Part shown: piece by piece, positions 50,996 through 59,919 of the stretch
Numbering within the stretch: position 1 is the first letter of the stretch
How the letters are laid out: every line of letters begins with the position of its first letter
Assembly: GCA_964557625.1 (NCBI GenBank)
Contig: CAZLAW010000001.1
Location: forward strand, 1-64,000
Source of the DNA: Marinicella sp964557625
Lineage (GTDB): Bacteria; Pseudomonadota; Gammaproteobacteria; Xanthomonadales; Marinicellaceae
Direction of reading: 5' to 3'
DNA: 64,000 nt
Made by a program: the position numbers and the translations under genes
The notes under the pieces: generated by a model
The model's database searches: none
What the model was told of the DNA's origin: nothing
Seen by the model: only the letters and a program-made list of their open reading frames with translations

Positions 50996-51355
50996 TTACT
51001 TAAGTGGTACGGTTTCGTTAAATTTCATGGTGAAAAATAAATTACCAATAAACGGCTTTTCCACTTCATACTCAACCTTAAGCTCACGACCATTACCGCG
51101 AACAACCTTAAAGTCCGACGGTTTTACCACGTCCACATAACTGATATACAGCAGTTTATCGATGCGGGTTTTAATTTCTGCCGGTGTTTTATTGGCCGAT
51201 TCGTTGGCTGCTGTTTTCATGGCTTTAACCACCGAATGGTGATCCAGATAAACAGGTATAACCTGCATGCCGGCATAAGCAACCACACCCAACAAGGCCA
51301 ACATGATGATAAAACCGACCAGTGTGATACCCTGCGCTTTATGTGCTGTTTTCAT
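50996..51355 (-). CDS. DUF4845 membrane protein
   Basis: A 119-residue protein with one N-terminal transmembrane helix (GITLVGFIIMLALLGVVAYA), which looks like a prepilin helix, and a small periplasmic domain. Conserved segments are VIPVYLDHHSVVKAM and VEYEVEKPFIGNL. The family regularly sits between lepB and rnc in gammaproteobacteria; function unknown. Confidence 0.88.
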   Translation of the reverse strand: MKTAHKAQGITLVGFIIMLALLGVVAYAGMQVIPVYLDHHSVVKAMKTAANESANKTPAEIKTRIDKLLYISYVDVVKPSDFKVVRGNGRELKVEYEVEKPFIGNLFFTMKFNETVPLK

Positions 51356-51414
51356 GATTTTTCTCTAAATAGTCAACAATGAGAATTAATTATCCGTGTA
51401 AAAACAGGCCTTTG

Positions 51415-52215
51415 TCAAATTATCTTGGTACCAATTCTCTTTAAACCTTCCCAAAAATGCGGTATTCGCCAGTGCATCCAGATAAATTCAGCCTTTCCCA
51501 CCAGATTGCGCTCCGGTACCAAACCCCAATAACGGCTGTCGGCCGAATTATCACGGTTATCACCCATAACAAAATAATGGCCTTCCGGAACGGTTAACCG
51601 GGTGTATTGAAAAGGTTGGTCCATCACCCCATTGATGGTCAGCATTCGATGGGGCTCATCACCAAGGTGCTCTATTTTTTCAATGACCCGACTGCGGGCC
51701 TGTAAATCATCCAAAAAACCTTCATAGACACCCACGGTATCCTGTTCGACAAGTTGACCATTCAGATAGACATGCTTGGTACGTGCGTCATAAAAAACAT
51801 CGTCACCGGGCACACCCACCACCCGTTTGATGTAATCTTTTGATTGATCCGGCGGGTACCGAAACACAATTACATCACCGTGTTCCGGGTGACCCATTTC
51901 AATCAAAGTGTCGTGTAAAACCGGCATTTTAAAACCATAAGAATATTTGTTCACCACAATAAAATCACCGGTCAATAAAGTCGGCATCATTGATGAAGAA
52001 GGAATTCGGAAAGGTTCAAACACAAAGGTTCGAACTAATAAAACGAAAAAAAATACCGGAAAGAATGAATAAGCAAAACCCAATAATTGGCCGCCGACAC
52101 CTTCGGGCTTTACGTCCGATTTTTTATATTTAAACTTGACATAAAACCACGGAACAATCGTTATCAAAGTGGCCAGCGTCAGAATGGCTTCGAAATCTAA
52201 ATGTATTTCATTCAC
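51415..52215 (-). CDS. lepB: signal peptidase I LepB
   Basis: Removes signal peptides at the outer face of the inner membrane. The 266-residue protein has two N-terminal membrane segments, the catalytic serine in FRIPSSSMMPTLLTGDFI, the lysine in KDYIKRVVGVPGD and the GDNRDNSADSRYWG box. The start is GTG ending at 52215, with GAGAGGA about ten bases upstream. It follows lepA by 32 bases. Confidence 0.96.
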   Translation of the reverse strand: MNEIHLDFEAILTLATLITIVPWFYVKFKYKKSDVKPEGVGGQLLGFAYSFFPVFFFVLLVRTFVFEPFRIPSSSMMPTLLTGDFIVVNKYSYGFKMPVLHDTLIEMGHPEHGDVIVFRYPPDQSKDYIKRVVGVPGDDVFYDARTKHVYLNGQLVEQDTVGVYEGFLDDLQARSRVIEKIEHLGDEPHRMLTINGVMDQPFQYTRLTVPEGHYFVMGDNRDNSADSRYWGLVPERNLVGKAEFIWMHWRIPHFWEGLKRIGTKII

Positions 52216-52247
52216 GGAAATTATCCTCTCTTTAAGACCTCTGGTCT

Positions 52248-54032
52248 TTATTTATCAACTTTTAAAACCGCCAAAAAGGCTTCCTGCGGCACTTCAACCC
52301 GGCCAATTTGTTTCATGCGCTTTTTACCGGCTTTTTGTTTTTCCAGTAATTTCTTTTTACGACTGGCATCACCACCGTAACATTTGGCGGTGACATTTTT
52401 GCGCAGTGCTTTAACCGTCGTTCGGGCAATAATTTGGGATCCGATGGCCGCCTGAATGGCGACATCAAACATTTGTCGCGGAATCAGTTCCTTGAGTCGT
52501 TCGGTGAGTTCACGTCCTCTTTGTTGGGCATTCTCACGGTGGGTTAAAATAGACAGCGCATCTACCCGATCACCATTGATTAATACATCCAGGCGAATAA
52601 AAGGACCCGCCTGGTAATGGCTGAATTCATATTCAAAAGATGCATAACCGCGAGACACTGATTTTAACCGATCAAAAAAATCTAAAACCACTTCGCTTAA
52701 AGGTAAATCAAACTTGAGTTGCACCTGTTTACCCAAATAAACAATGTTCTTCTGCACGCCGCGTTTTTCGATACATAAAGTAATCACATTACCCACATAA
52801 TCCTGTGGCAGCAAAATATTGGCGCTGATAATGGGCTCACGGATTTCTTCAAACATTTCGGGTAAATCTGCGGGGTTATCCAGCTTTACCGTGGAACCAT
52901 CTTTATTGACCAGCTCATACACCACCGTCGGCGCGGTGGTCACCAGGTCAATATCAAATTCACGTTCAATGCGCTCTTGAATCACTTCCATATGCAACAT
53001 GCCCAGAAATCCGCAGCGAAAGCCAAAGCCCAGGGCTGAAGAAGTTTCCGGTTCAAACACCAGTGAAGCATCATTTAACTGCAGCTTTTCCAGCGCTTCA
53101 CGCAAATCCTGATAATCATCTGCGGAGGTGGGAAATAACCCGGCAAATACCCGCGGTTGGGATTCCATAAAACCGGGCAAGGGTTTATCCGCCGGGTTTT
53201 TTGCGGTGGTGATGGTGTCACCCACCGGTGCGCCGTGAACATCCTTAATGGAAGCCGTTACATAACCTACTTCGCCGCATTCAAGGGCATTTTTAGGCGT
53301 TCGTTTAGGGTTAAAGGTGCCCAAACCATCCACCAGCTGCTGGGTTTTTAACGACATAATGGTGATTTTATCTTTGACCTGTAAGCGTCCGTTAAACACC
53401 CGAACCAAAGACACCACGCCTAAATAATTATCGAACCAGGAGTCTATAATGGAGGCTTGTAATGGCGCATCCGGATCACCTTTGGGTGCCGGGACTTTTT
53501 CGGCAATGGCTTCAAGAACAGCCTCAATACCCTCACCGGTTTTGGCAGACACCAATAAAGCCTCTGAGGCATCAATCCCAATCACCTCTTCAATTTCAGA
53601 TTTAACCCGTTCCACATCCGCCGCCGGCAAATCAATTTTATTGATCACAGGAATCACTTCCAGCCCCATGTCAATGGCGGTGTAACAATTGGCCACTGAT
53701 TGGGCTTCCACACCCTGGGCCGCATCCACCACCAGCAAAGCCCCTTCGCAGGCTGCCAATGAACGGGATACTTCATAAGAAAAGTCCACATGACCCGGGG
53801 TGTCAATGAGGTTAAACTGGTATTCCTGGCCATCTTCGGCTTGATAGCTTAAACGAACCGATTGAGATTTAATGGTGATGCCCCGCTCGCGTTCAATGTC
53901 CATACTGTCTAATACCTGATCAGCCATCTCCCGATCGGTCAGACCACCACACAGACGAATAAAACGATCTGCCAATGTCGATTTACCATGGTCAATGTGG
54001 GCAATAATGGAAAAGTTACGGATATTCTTCAT
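52248..54032 (-). CDS. lepA: elongation factor 4 (LepA)
   Basis: Ribosome-bound GTPase with back-translocase or biogenesis roles. I use the ATG ending at 54032 (MKNIRNFSIIAHIDHGKST), giving 594 residues; the longer frame adds an atypical leader. Motifs include AHIDHGKSTLADRFI, the G2 RGITIKSQSVR, DTPGHVDFSYEVSRSL and NKIDLPAADVERV. The C-terminal LepA domain has FRCGFLGMLHMEVIQERIER. No clear ribosome-binding site is visible at this start. Confidence 0.96.
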   Translation of the reverse strand: MKNIRNFSIIAHIDHGKSTLADRFIRLCGGLTDREMADQVLDSMDIERERGITIKSQSVRLSYQAEDGQEYQFNLIDTPGHVDFSYEVSRSLAACEGALLVVDAAQGVEAQSVANCYTAIDMGLEVIPVINKIDLPAADVERVKSEIEEVIGIDASEALLVSAKTGEGIEAVLEAIAEKVPAPKGDPDAPLQASIIDSWFDNYLGVVSLVRVFNGRLQVKDKITIMSLKTQQLVDGLGTFNPKRTPKNALECGEVGYVTASIKDVHGAPVGDTITTAKNPADKPLPGFMESQPRVFAGLFPTSADDYQDLREALEKLQLNDASLVFEPETSSALGFGFRCGFLGMLHMEVIQERIEREFDIDLVTTAPTVVYELVNKDGSTVKLDNPADLPEMFEEIREPIISANILLPQDYVGNVITLCIEKRGVQKNIVYLGKQVQLKFDLPLSEVVLDFFDRLKSVSRGYASFEYEFSHYQAGPFIRLDVLINGDRVDALSILTHRENAQQRGRELTERLKELIPRQMFDVAIQAAIGSQIIARTTVKALRKNVTAKCYGGDASRKKKLLEKQKAGKKRMKQIGRVEVPQEAFLAVLKVDK

Positions 54033-54145
54033 GAATTCAACGGGCCAAAAACAGTCATAAGTTATCATAGGCAAACATGGCTTTATTTAAGCATCGGCAC
54101 CTGTAGCCTGCCCAATCTAACCATTATCATTCCTGTCAAGAAAGC

Positions 54146-54183
54146 AAAAACAACAAATCCCATGCAATGGATGGGATTTGTTG
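54146..54183 (-). terminator. rho-independent terminator after mucD
   Basis: A perfect 13-bp stem (54171-54183 with 54151-54163, seven-base loop) is followed on the minus strand by TTTTT (54150-54146). It lies 12 bases after the mucD stop codon and separates the rpoE-mucD unit from lepA. Confidence 0.85.
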
Positions 54184-54195
54184 GCTATTCTATAC

Positions 54196-55569
54196 TTATT
54201 CAGCGTTGCGTTCAATCACAATAAAACGATTTGCCGGGCCTTGTTTAACCAACAGCACCAATGGTTCATCGTCTTTTAGTGCATCAATCGCATCACTGAA
54301 GTCAGACAGGTTTTTAATGGGTTTCTTATTAACTTTTTTAATCACATCACCCACCTGCAACTGTGCACGTTGTACATCTCTGTCGGTGATGTCAGTGACA
54401 ATAACCCCGCTGCTTTCACCGGTTCGGCTTTTGTCCTGCTCAGATAACTTGCTGACTGAAAAACCAATGCCGGCTTTGACATCCTCAGATTGTCCGCCAT
54501 CTCCGGCAACTACAGTTTCATCCAAAGCATCAAGTTTTGCAGTGATGCGTTTATTTTTACCGTCGCGAAACACGGTTAAGTTCACTTTTGTGTTGGGCTG
54601 TACCATACCAACTATGGGCGGCAAAGTAGCGGCAGTGTTGATTTCCTGACCATTAAATTCAACAATCACATCACCCACCTGAATGCCGGCTTTATCCGCG
54701 GCACTGTCTTCTGAGACCTGATTGACCAGCGCACCACGGGGTTTTTTCATACCCATGTAATCAGCCATTTTTTGGGTTACGTTTTCAATACCAACACCCA
54801 ACAAGCCGCGTTTGACCACGCCATTTTCTTTTAGCTGATCGGCCACATTCATGGCCACATCAATCGGTATGGAAAATGAAATCCCCATATAACCGCCGGT
54901 GTTAGAGAAAATCAGGGTATTAATCGCCACCACTTCACCGTTCATATTAATTAGCGGACCGCCTGAGTTACCGCGGTTAATGGGCACATCGGACTGAATG
55001 TAGGGAATGTATTGTTGACCCCGAATACGTCGGCCTTTGGCGCTGACAATACCTTTGGTCACCGAGTTTTCAAAACTTAACGGTGATCCGATGGCCATCA
55101 CCCATTCACCAATTTCCAAATCTTTAACTGAACCCAATTTTAAGACGGGTAGGTTTTTGGCATCAATTTTTAATAACGCCACATCGCTGGCTTCATCCTC
55201 GCCAATAATTTCGGCTTCTAATTCTCGTCGATCTTTTAAAGTCACCGTGATTTTATCGGCTCCGTCAACCACATGGCGATTGGTTAAAATATAACCATCT
55301 GCTGAAATAATAAAACCGGTACCGCCGGAAATACGATCGCGATTGGGCGGCGTGCCGGGATTGGGAATCCCAAAGAACCGAAACAATTCTTCATTCGGCA
55401 GGTTCTGGCCTGACTGGATTTGATCTGCATTTTCACGGGCACGGATGTTCACCACAGCCGGTGCCGATTTTTTGACCAGTTCGGTAAAATCAGGTAACTG
55501 GGCAGAGGCCATAGCAGAGGCCAACAACATAAAACCGGAAATCATCAGTAATGATAAACGTTGTTTCAT
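54196..55569 (-). CDS. mucD: periplasmic serine protease MucD/DegP family
   Basis: Periplasmic protease/chaperone controlling misfolded envelope proteins. The 457-residue protein has a signal peptide ending ASAQ. The trypsin-like triad is His in LTNRHVVDGADK, Asp in DEASDVALLKID and Ser in NRGNSGGPLINMNGEV. Two PDZ domains follow. A good AGGAGA site precedes the ATG. Its place after rpoE-rseA-rseC corresponds to Pseudomonas mucD. DegQ-like naming is equally possible. Confidence 0.93.
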   Translation of the reverse strand: MKQRLSLLMISGFMLLASAMASAQLPDFTELVKKSAPAVVNIRARENADQIQSGQNLPNEELFRFFGIPNPGTPPNRDRISGGTGFIISADGYILTNRHVVDGADKITVTLKDRRELEAEIIGEDEASDVALLKIDAKNLPVLKLGSVKDLEIGEWVMAIGSPLSFENSVTKGIVSAKGRRIRGQQYIPYIQSDVPINRGNSGGPLINMNGEVVAINTLIFSNTGGYMGISFSIPIDVAMNVADQLKENGVVKRGLLGVGIENVTQKMADYMGMKKPRGALVNQVSEDSAADKAGIQVGDVIVEFNGQEINTAATLPPIVGMVQPNTKVNLTVFRDGKNKRITAKLDALDETVVAGDGGQSEDVKAGIGFSVSKLSEQDKSRTGESSGVIVTDITDRDVQRAQLQVGDVIKKVNKKPIKNLSDFSDAIDALKDDEPLVLLVKQGPANRFIVIERNAE

Positions 55570-55614
55570 AAACTTCTCCTGAGGTAGTCAATAATGAATG
55601 TAACTATAGACTGT

Positions 55615-55628
55615 TTGTTAATTAACAA
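55615..55628. promoter_or_regulatory. 14-bp palindrome TTGTTAATTAACAA upstream of mucD
   Basis: A perfect 14-base palindrome in the 70-base space between rseC and mucD. It may be a regulator site or just AT-rich chance. Confidence 0.25.
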
Positions 55629-55639
55629 GTGCCCAATAA

Positions 55640-56110
55640 TTATAAAATCGTGACTTTTGGCAGGGCGGAAGCGGCAGAACGGGGTTTGAGGCGATACCGA
55701 AGCAACGCCCATATTAAGGCAACAACCATCCCTATGAAAGTCCATAAATCAGTGGGCTGTTTTAACAACACAGCTGCATAGTGGCCAACTGCCATGGCTA
55801 TCAACATAACTAACAATGGCCACACATAAAACTGAAAGCCACCAAGCAACATATCACCGTCATGAATTTCCAAACCCACTTGTTGTCCAATCTGACGAAC
55901 GTTCGATTCATCACCAAACAGCAAATGGCTGTTGTTTAAATCCATACCGGGTTGTTGCCGGTAAATGCTGAAACGCTCACCCTGAACAGAAAAAAGTTTG
56001 AATAAAGGTCGGTGACATTGACCATGACAGCCCCGGCACGGGTTTTTTTGAATAAGCGTTAACTCAACCCATTGCGGTGATTTTGCCACAATGGTGGCCC
56101 ACCTGATCAT
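55640..56110 (-). CDS. rseC: SoxR-reducing / RseC family protein
   Basis: A 156-residue inner-membrane protein of the RseC/MucC family. The N-terminal cysteine cluster CRGCHGQCHRPLF is a variant of the family CxxC pattern. Then comes MQVGDELEIHDG-like VGLEIHDGDMLLGGFQFYVW and two transmembrane segments. RseC positively modulates sigma-E activity, and relatives help reduce SoxR. Its ATG overlaps the rseA stop by four bases, with no rseB between. Confidence 0.85.
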   Translation of the reverse strand: MIRWATIVAKSPQWVELTLIQKNPCRGCHGQCHRPLFKLFSVQGERFSIYRQQPGMDLNNSHLLFGDESNVRQIGQQVGLEIHDGDMLLGGFQFYVWPLLVMLIAMAVGHYAAVLLKQPTDLWTFIGMVVALIWALLRYRLKPRSAASALPKVTIL

Positions 56111-56706
56111 TCGTCTGTATAACGACCAGCGGTTGTCGGTAAATTGTGTTGTATCGGTGATTGATTACCCGGTTGTATCCGGTAATAAATCGGCATCACA
56201 GTTTGGGTGTTTTTATCCATGATGTAATGCTGTACCTGGGGTGTTAAATCAGGATAACGGGTAAAACGGGGTGTCTGTTCAACCCGTGCAGTATATGCAT
56301 TAGGCGGATTAATCAATTGTTGCGGGGTTTTTGCATATTCAGGTACACTCAAATCCAACTGTCCGGGTTGGTTTGCGTTTTGATTAAATGAAATCACAGC
56401 CACCAGCGCCACAGAAGCCGCAATCACCGACCCGGTCAGGGCTTTAAGCCAGCCGCGTACAGGTTTTTCGGAAGAATTCACTGACATAGAGTCTGCTTGT
56501 AATTGTTGCACCACACGGCTGCCTAAGTCATGCATCAATGGTGCCTGACCGTCTTGTTGTACAGCAGAACGCAACAAATGATAATGATTCCAGCTTTGAC
56601 GAAACTGACCATCATGCTGCATGCGTTTTAATAAAAATCGACTGCAATCACGGGACAGCTCTCCGTCCATAAGTTGGGATATATTTTGTTTAGATTGATC
56701 TGACAT
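56107..56706 (-). CDS. rseA: anti-sigma-E factor RseA/MucA family
   Basis: A 199-residue single-span inner-membrane anti-sigma factor. The N-terminal cytoplasmic domain has ISQLMDGELSRDCSRFLLKR, typical of RseA N-domains. A transmembrane helix (SVIAASVALVAVISF) is followed by a periplasmic tail, where DegS/AlgW and RseP cleavage would release sigma E. It overlaps the rpoE end by 17 bases. Its usual partner RseB is not encoded next to it. Confidence 0.88.
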   Translation of the reverse strand: MSDQSKQNISQLMDGELSRDCSRFLLKRMQHDGQFRQSWNHYHLLRSAVQQDGQAPLMHDLGSRVVQQLQADSMSVNSSEKPVRGWLKALTGSVIAASVALVAVISFNQNANQPGQLDLSVPEYAKTPQQLINPPNAYTARVEQTPRFTRYPDLTPQVQHYIMDKNTQTVMPIYYRIQPGNQSPIQHNLPTTAGRYTDE

Positions 56707-57325
56707 GTTCTTGCTTCGTTTGCTCTGTGTCTAAAAGGGGCCTTAACGCTTGGTCGATGGCATCACGTGCCCGAAAAATTCGGGAGCGAACTGTACCAAT
56801 CGGGCAAGCCATTTCTTCGGCGATTTCTTCATAACTTAAACCATCCACTTCACGCAGAATGATGGCTGTTTTCAAATCTTCCGGTAATTGGCTGATGGCT
56901 TTCGACATCACCTGTTCAAGCTCACCACGGGCATAGACCGCATCCGGTGTGTCTAAGTTCCGGTGTGTTTCGTTGCTGCTGAATGTTTCTGCTTCTTCAT
57001 ATTCAACCTGGGTGTTTTGAATCCGTCTTGATTTGGCTACCAAATGATTTTTGGCCGTGTTAATGGCAATTCGATAAACCCAGGTGTAAAAGGAACTGTC
57101 ACCACGAAACCGGGGTAAAGCCCGAAAAACTTTGATAAACACTTCCTGGGCCACATCCTCAATCTCGCTTCGGTCTTTAACTAATTTAGCGATGACATTG
57201 GCAACCCGTTGTTGGTAGCGATTAACCAGCATTTCAAAAGCGGCCATATGGCCTTTTTTGGCTTGTTCTACCAACTCAGCGTCGAGGGTTTTTTCGGACA
57301 TTTTAGTGTTGTTGTCTTGCTTCAT
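56690..57325 (-). CDS. rpoE: extracytoplasmic-function sigma factor RpoE/AlgU
   Basis: Sigma E directs the envelope-stress regulon. The 211-residue protein has region 2 (ALVNRYQQ-like MLVNRYQQRVANVIAKLVKD, QEVFIKVFRALPRFRGDSSF, YTWVYRIAINTAKNHL) and region 4 (LPEDLKTAIILREVDGLSYE, IAEEMACPIGTVRSRIFRAR). Order rpoE-rseA-rseC-mucD supports the call. A sigma-E-like promoter lies directly upstream. Confidence 0.95.
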   Translation of the reverse strand: MKQDNNTKMSEKTLDAELVEQAKKGHMAAFEMLVNRYQQRVANVIAKLVKDRSEIEDVAQEVFIKVFRALPRFRGDSSFYTWVYRIAINTAKNHLVAKSRRIQNTQVEYEEAETFSSNETHRNLDTPDAVYARGELEQVMSKAISQLPEDLKTAIILREVDGLSYEEIAEEMACPIGTVRSRIFRARDAIDQALRPLLDTEQTKQEHVRSI

Positions 57326-57337
57326 TCATGTGCCTGG

Positions 57338-57365
57338 TTGGACTCGTTCCCCGGTGGAAAAGTTC
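57338..57365 (-). promoter_or_regulatory. sigma-E-type promoter upstream of rpoE
   Basis: On the minus strand GAACTT (57365-57360), 17 bases, then TCCAA (57342-57338). This resembles the sigma-E consensus GAACTT-N16-TCTGA and lies in the 47 bases between the GGDEF-EAL gene and rpoE. It would give a very short leader and allow autoregulation, as known for rpoE elsewhere. Confidence 0.45.
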
Positions 57366-57372
57366 ATTAAGA

Positions 57373-59919
57373 TTAATGATTCTTTAAGATTTTAGCGCGT
57401 TGTTCAAGAATTTGCTCGATTTTATCTGCAGGCAACGGCCGACTGAACAAATAACCCTGAAAATAATCGCAGCCCTTTTGACTTAAGTATTGGCGCTGGT
57501 TCTCGGTTTCAACACCTTCTGCCACAATAAAGTGCCCCACCCGTTTAGCCATATCAATGGTGGCGTCCAAAATGGCCTCATCATCCGGGCTTAATCCAAT
57601 GTTTTTGACGAAAACCTGATCAATTTTAAGGGTTTTGGCCGGAATTTTTCGCAGGTAATCTAAGGTTGAATGACCGGTTCCGAAATCGTCAATGGATAAA
57701 GTACAACCCAACTCCACTATGCGTTTAAACATCGCCAATGCGTCTTTGACACTTTTAAATTTTTCGCTTTCAGTAATTTCAAAATCTAAATGTTTCGGTT
57801 GAATGCCTGTGTGCCTAATGACATAGCGGATTCGATCGATTAAGCGGTTATCATTGAGCTGAATCGGCGATAAATTAATCGACATGGTGAGCGGTAAGTC
57901 GTAGCTTGACTGCCATTTTTTCAAACAGCGGGCCGCTTTTTCAATCACCAGTAACCCAATCTTATGAATCAATCCCGATTGCTCAGCCAACGGAATAAAT
58001 AACCCGGGACTGATGACCCCTAATTCCGGGTGTTGCCACCGGACCAGGGCTTCAAAGCCGGCAATATCCTCTGTTTTTGCTTCTATTTTCGGCTGATAAT
58101 AGACATCAATTTGATCAGACTCAATCGCCTGCTCCAGATTTTTGACCATTTCCTCACTTTGTTTGGCCTGCTCACCATCTAATTCAACGCGATAAATCGA
58201 ATATTGGTTTTTACCGTTTAATTTGGCATCGTAAAGCGCCACATCGGCATGTTTAATCAAAGTGTTCACCATTTTGCCGTGCTCAGGGTAGATTGCAATA
58301 CCTAAAGAAATGGTCAATTTGATTTCACTGCCATCGGTTAAAGTCACCGGTTCAGCCACTGCTTTTAAAATATTATCCGCCACCTCTTTGATGGTATCAA
58401 GGTTGACATGGCGATTAAGCAGCAGCAAAAATTCATCCCCCGCATAACGTGCCGCGACTCCGTAATCTCGTACATTATCATTCAAAATATTGGCCACATT
58501 GACCAACACCTGATCACCCACATCGTGGCCCAGAGAATCATTAATCACTTTAAAACGATCCAGATCCAAAAACAACACCGCCACCGATTGTTTGGTTCGG
58601 GCGGCCTGGTCAATGGATTTTTCAATGTACTTAATGATGTAGCGGCGATTGAGTAAATTAGTCAGTACATCGTATTGACTTTCTGATTCATGAGATTGTT
58701 TTAATTGTTGAAAAGCCATATTGGCCCGATAATGTTCAACCAGTTTACTGAATAACAGTTTCAGTTGATTCCAACGCGGATAGCTGCGTTGTCCGCCCAA
58801 CACCAATATGGCCTGATGGTGCTTATTGACCCGGCAATTAAAAACCATAATGGATTCGACATCATTCATGGTAATAAACTCATCGCCCGGAATGTGTTGA
58901 CTGGCCTGTTCTTTAAGAGACAGAATGCGCTGGTTTTTTATTTTTCTAAAAATGAAATCATGTGCACTCTCCATGAAATGCTGGGCATGATTTGACTTGG
59001 AATAATCAAAAATAATTTTGTTATAGGCATTGTCCCGATTTTTAGTCAACATAAAACAAAAATCAAAATCAGCCCATAAAATCATTTGTTTAAGTAATTC
59101 GTCAGAACGTTTAGAAATAAAATCAATGGCCCTGATTTTATCTAAGAAATAGAGGATTTTTTGTCGAAAAACATGATCACTTTGATTATGAAGCTCAATC
59201 AGATAATGTGGCACCCCGTTAAAACTCAAATAAAATGCACATAATTTAAGGGGATATGATTGGCCATTGACGGTCCACTTGGATTGAATCTCAAGGCGAC
59301 CGGTTTCATTGAGACGTTCCTGATAGTGGGGTAATTTTTGTTGCTGTTCCGAACTCAAACAAAAGAACCATTGTTGACCGACCACCTGGTCTTTATAAAC
59401 ATTGAATTGTTGTAAAAAACAATCGTTCACCTGCACCACTGCATGGTTTTTGGCATCTGCCAAAATTAAAGGGACACTGCCGGCTTGAAAAGCCCCTTGC
59501 AAATAAGCGTCTAACTCATGATTGATTGTCTGATTATCCAGTAATGAAGTCACGGTCACCAATTGATTATGGCTCAATGGTGAGTACAATAATTTGGACA
59601 CCCATTGTTTGATGTCACGGTATTGTGCATAATCAAAACGAATATCATCTCCCACCAGGCCGATAATTTTCACATGTGGATAATCTTCTCGTATGTGTGA
59701 CAGTTGCTGAGTGCTTTTAATCCACTGACCGGAAATTTCAACCGCCAACAGGCCCACGGCGTGCTCTTCACTGCTCAACAAAGAATCCATCTGATCCATG
59801 TGGCTGGCAGTCAAAATTTTATCCACATTGAGTGCGTCAAAATAGTTAAAGAAAGCCAGGCGATCCGCTTTATCAGAACAGGCAATAACGACAGATTGTT
59901 TAGCGGATTTCATCAGCAT
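57373..59919 (-). CDS. GGDEF-EAL protein with receiver-like, PAS and GAF regions
   Basis: An 848-residue cytoplasmic protein for cyclic-di-GMP turnover. The N-terminus looks like a receiver domain without a phospho-acceptor aspartate (LLAVEISGQW). PAS-like and GAF-like regions follow, then GGDEF (ARYAGDEFLLLL, first Gly replaced by Ala) and EAL (GFEALVRWQHPELG, FEITES, DDFGTGHSTLDYL, AEGVETENQ). The EAL residues look complete. In the GGDEF part the RxxD inhibitory site reads RDYG. Net activity is therefore likely phosphodiesterase. The start overlaps the upstream gene by 20 bases. Confidence 0.88.
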   Translation of the reverse strand: MLMKSAKQSVVIACSDKADRLAFFNYFDALNVDKILTASHMDQMDSLLSSEEHAVGLLAVEISGQWIKSTQQLSHIREDYPHVKIIGLVGDDIRFDYAQYRDIKQWVSKLLYSPLSHNQLVTVTSLLDNQTINHELDAYLQGAFQAGSVPLILADAKNHAVVQVNDCFLQQFNVYKDQVVGQQWFFCLSSEQQQKLPHYQERLNETGRLEIQSKWTVNGQSYPLKLCAFYLSFNGVPHYLIELHNQSDHVFRQKILYFLDKIRAIDFISKRSDELLKQMILWADFDFCFMLTKNRDNAYNKIIFDYSKSNHAQHFMESAHDFIFRKIKNQRILSLKEQASQHIPGDEFITMNDVESIMVFNCRVNKHHQAILVLGGQRSYPRWNQLKLLFSKLVEHYRANMAFQQLKQSHESESQYDVLTNLLNRRYIIKYIEKSIDQAARTKQSVAVLFLDLDRFKVINDSLGHDVGDQVLVNVANILNDNVRDYGVAARYAGDEFLLLLNRHVNLDTIKEVADNILKAVAEPVTLTDGSEIKLTISLGIAIYPEHGKMVNTLIKHADVALYDAKLNGKNQYSIYRVELDGEQAKQSEEMVKNLEQAIESDQIDVYYQPKIEAKTEDIAGFEALVRWQHPELGVISPGLFIPLAEQSGLIHKIGLLVIEKAARCLKKWQSSYDLPLTMSINLSPIQLNDNRLIDRIRYVIRHTGIQPKHLDFEITESEKFKSVKDALAMFKRIVELGCTLSIDDFGTGHSTLDYLRKIPAKTLKIDQVFVKNIGLSPDDEAILDATIDMAKRVGHFIVAEGVETENQRQYLSQKGCDYFQGYLFSRPLPADKIEQILEQRAKILKNH

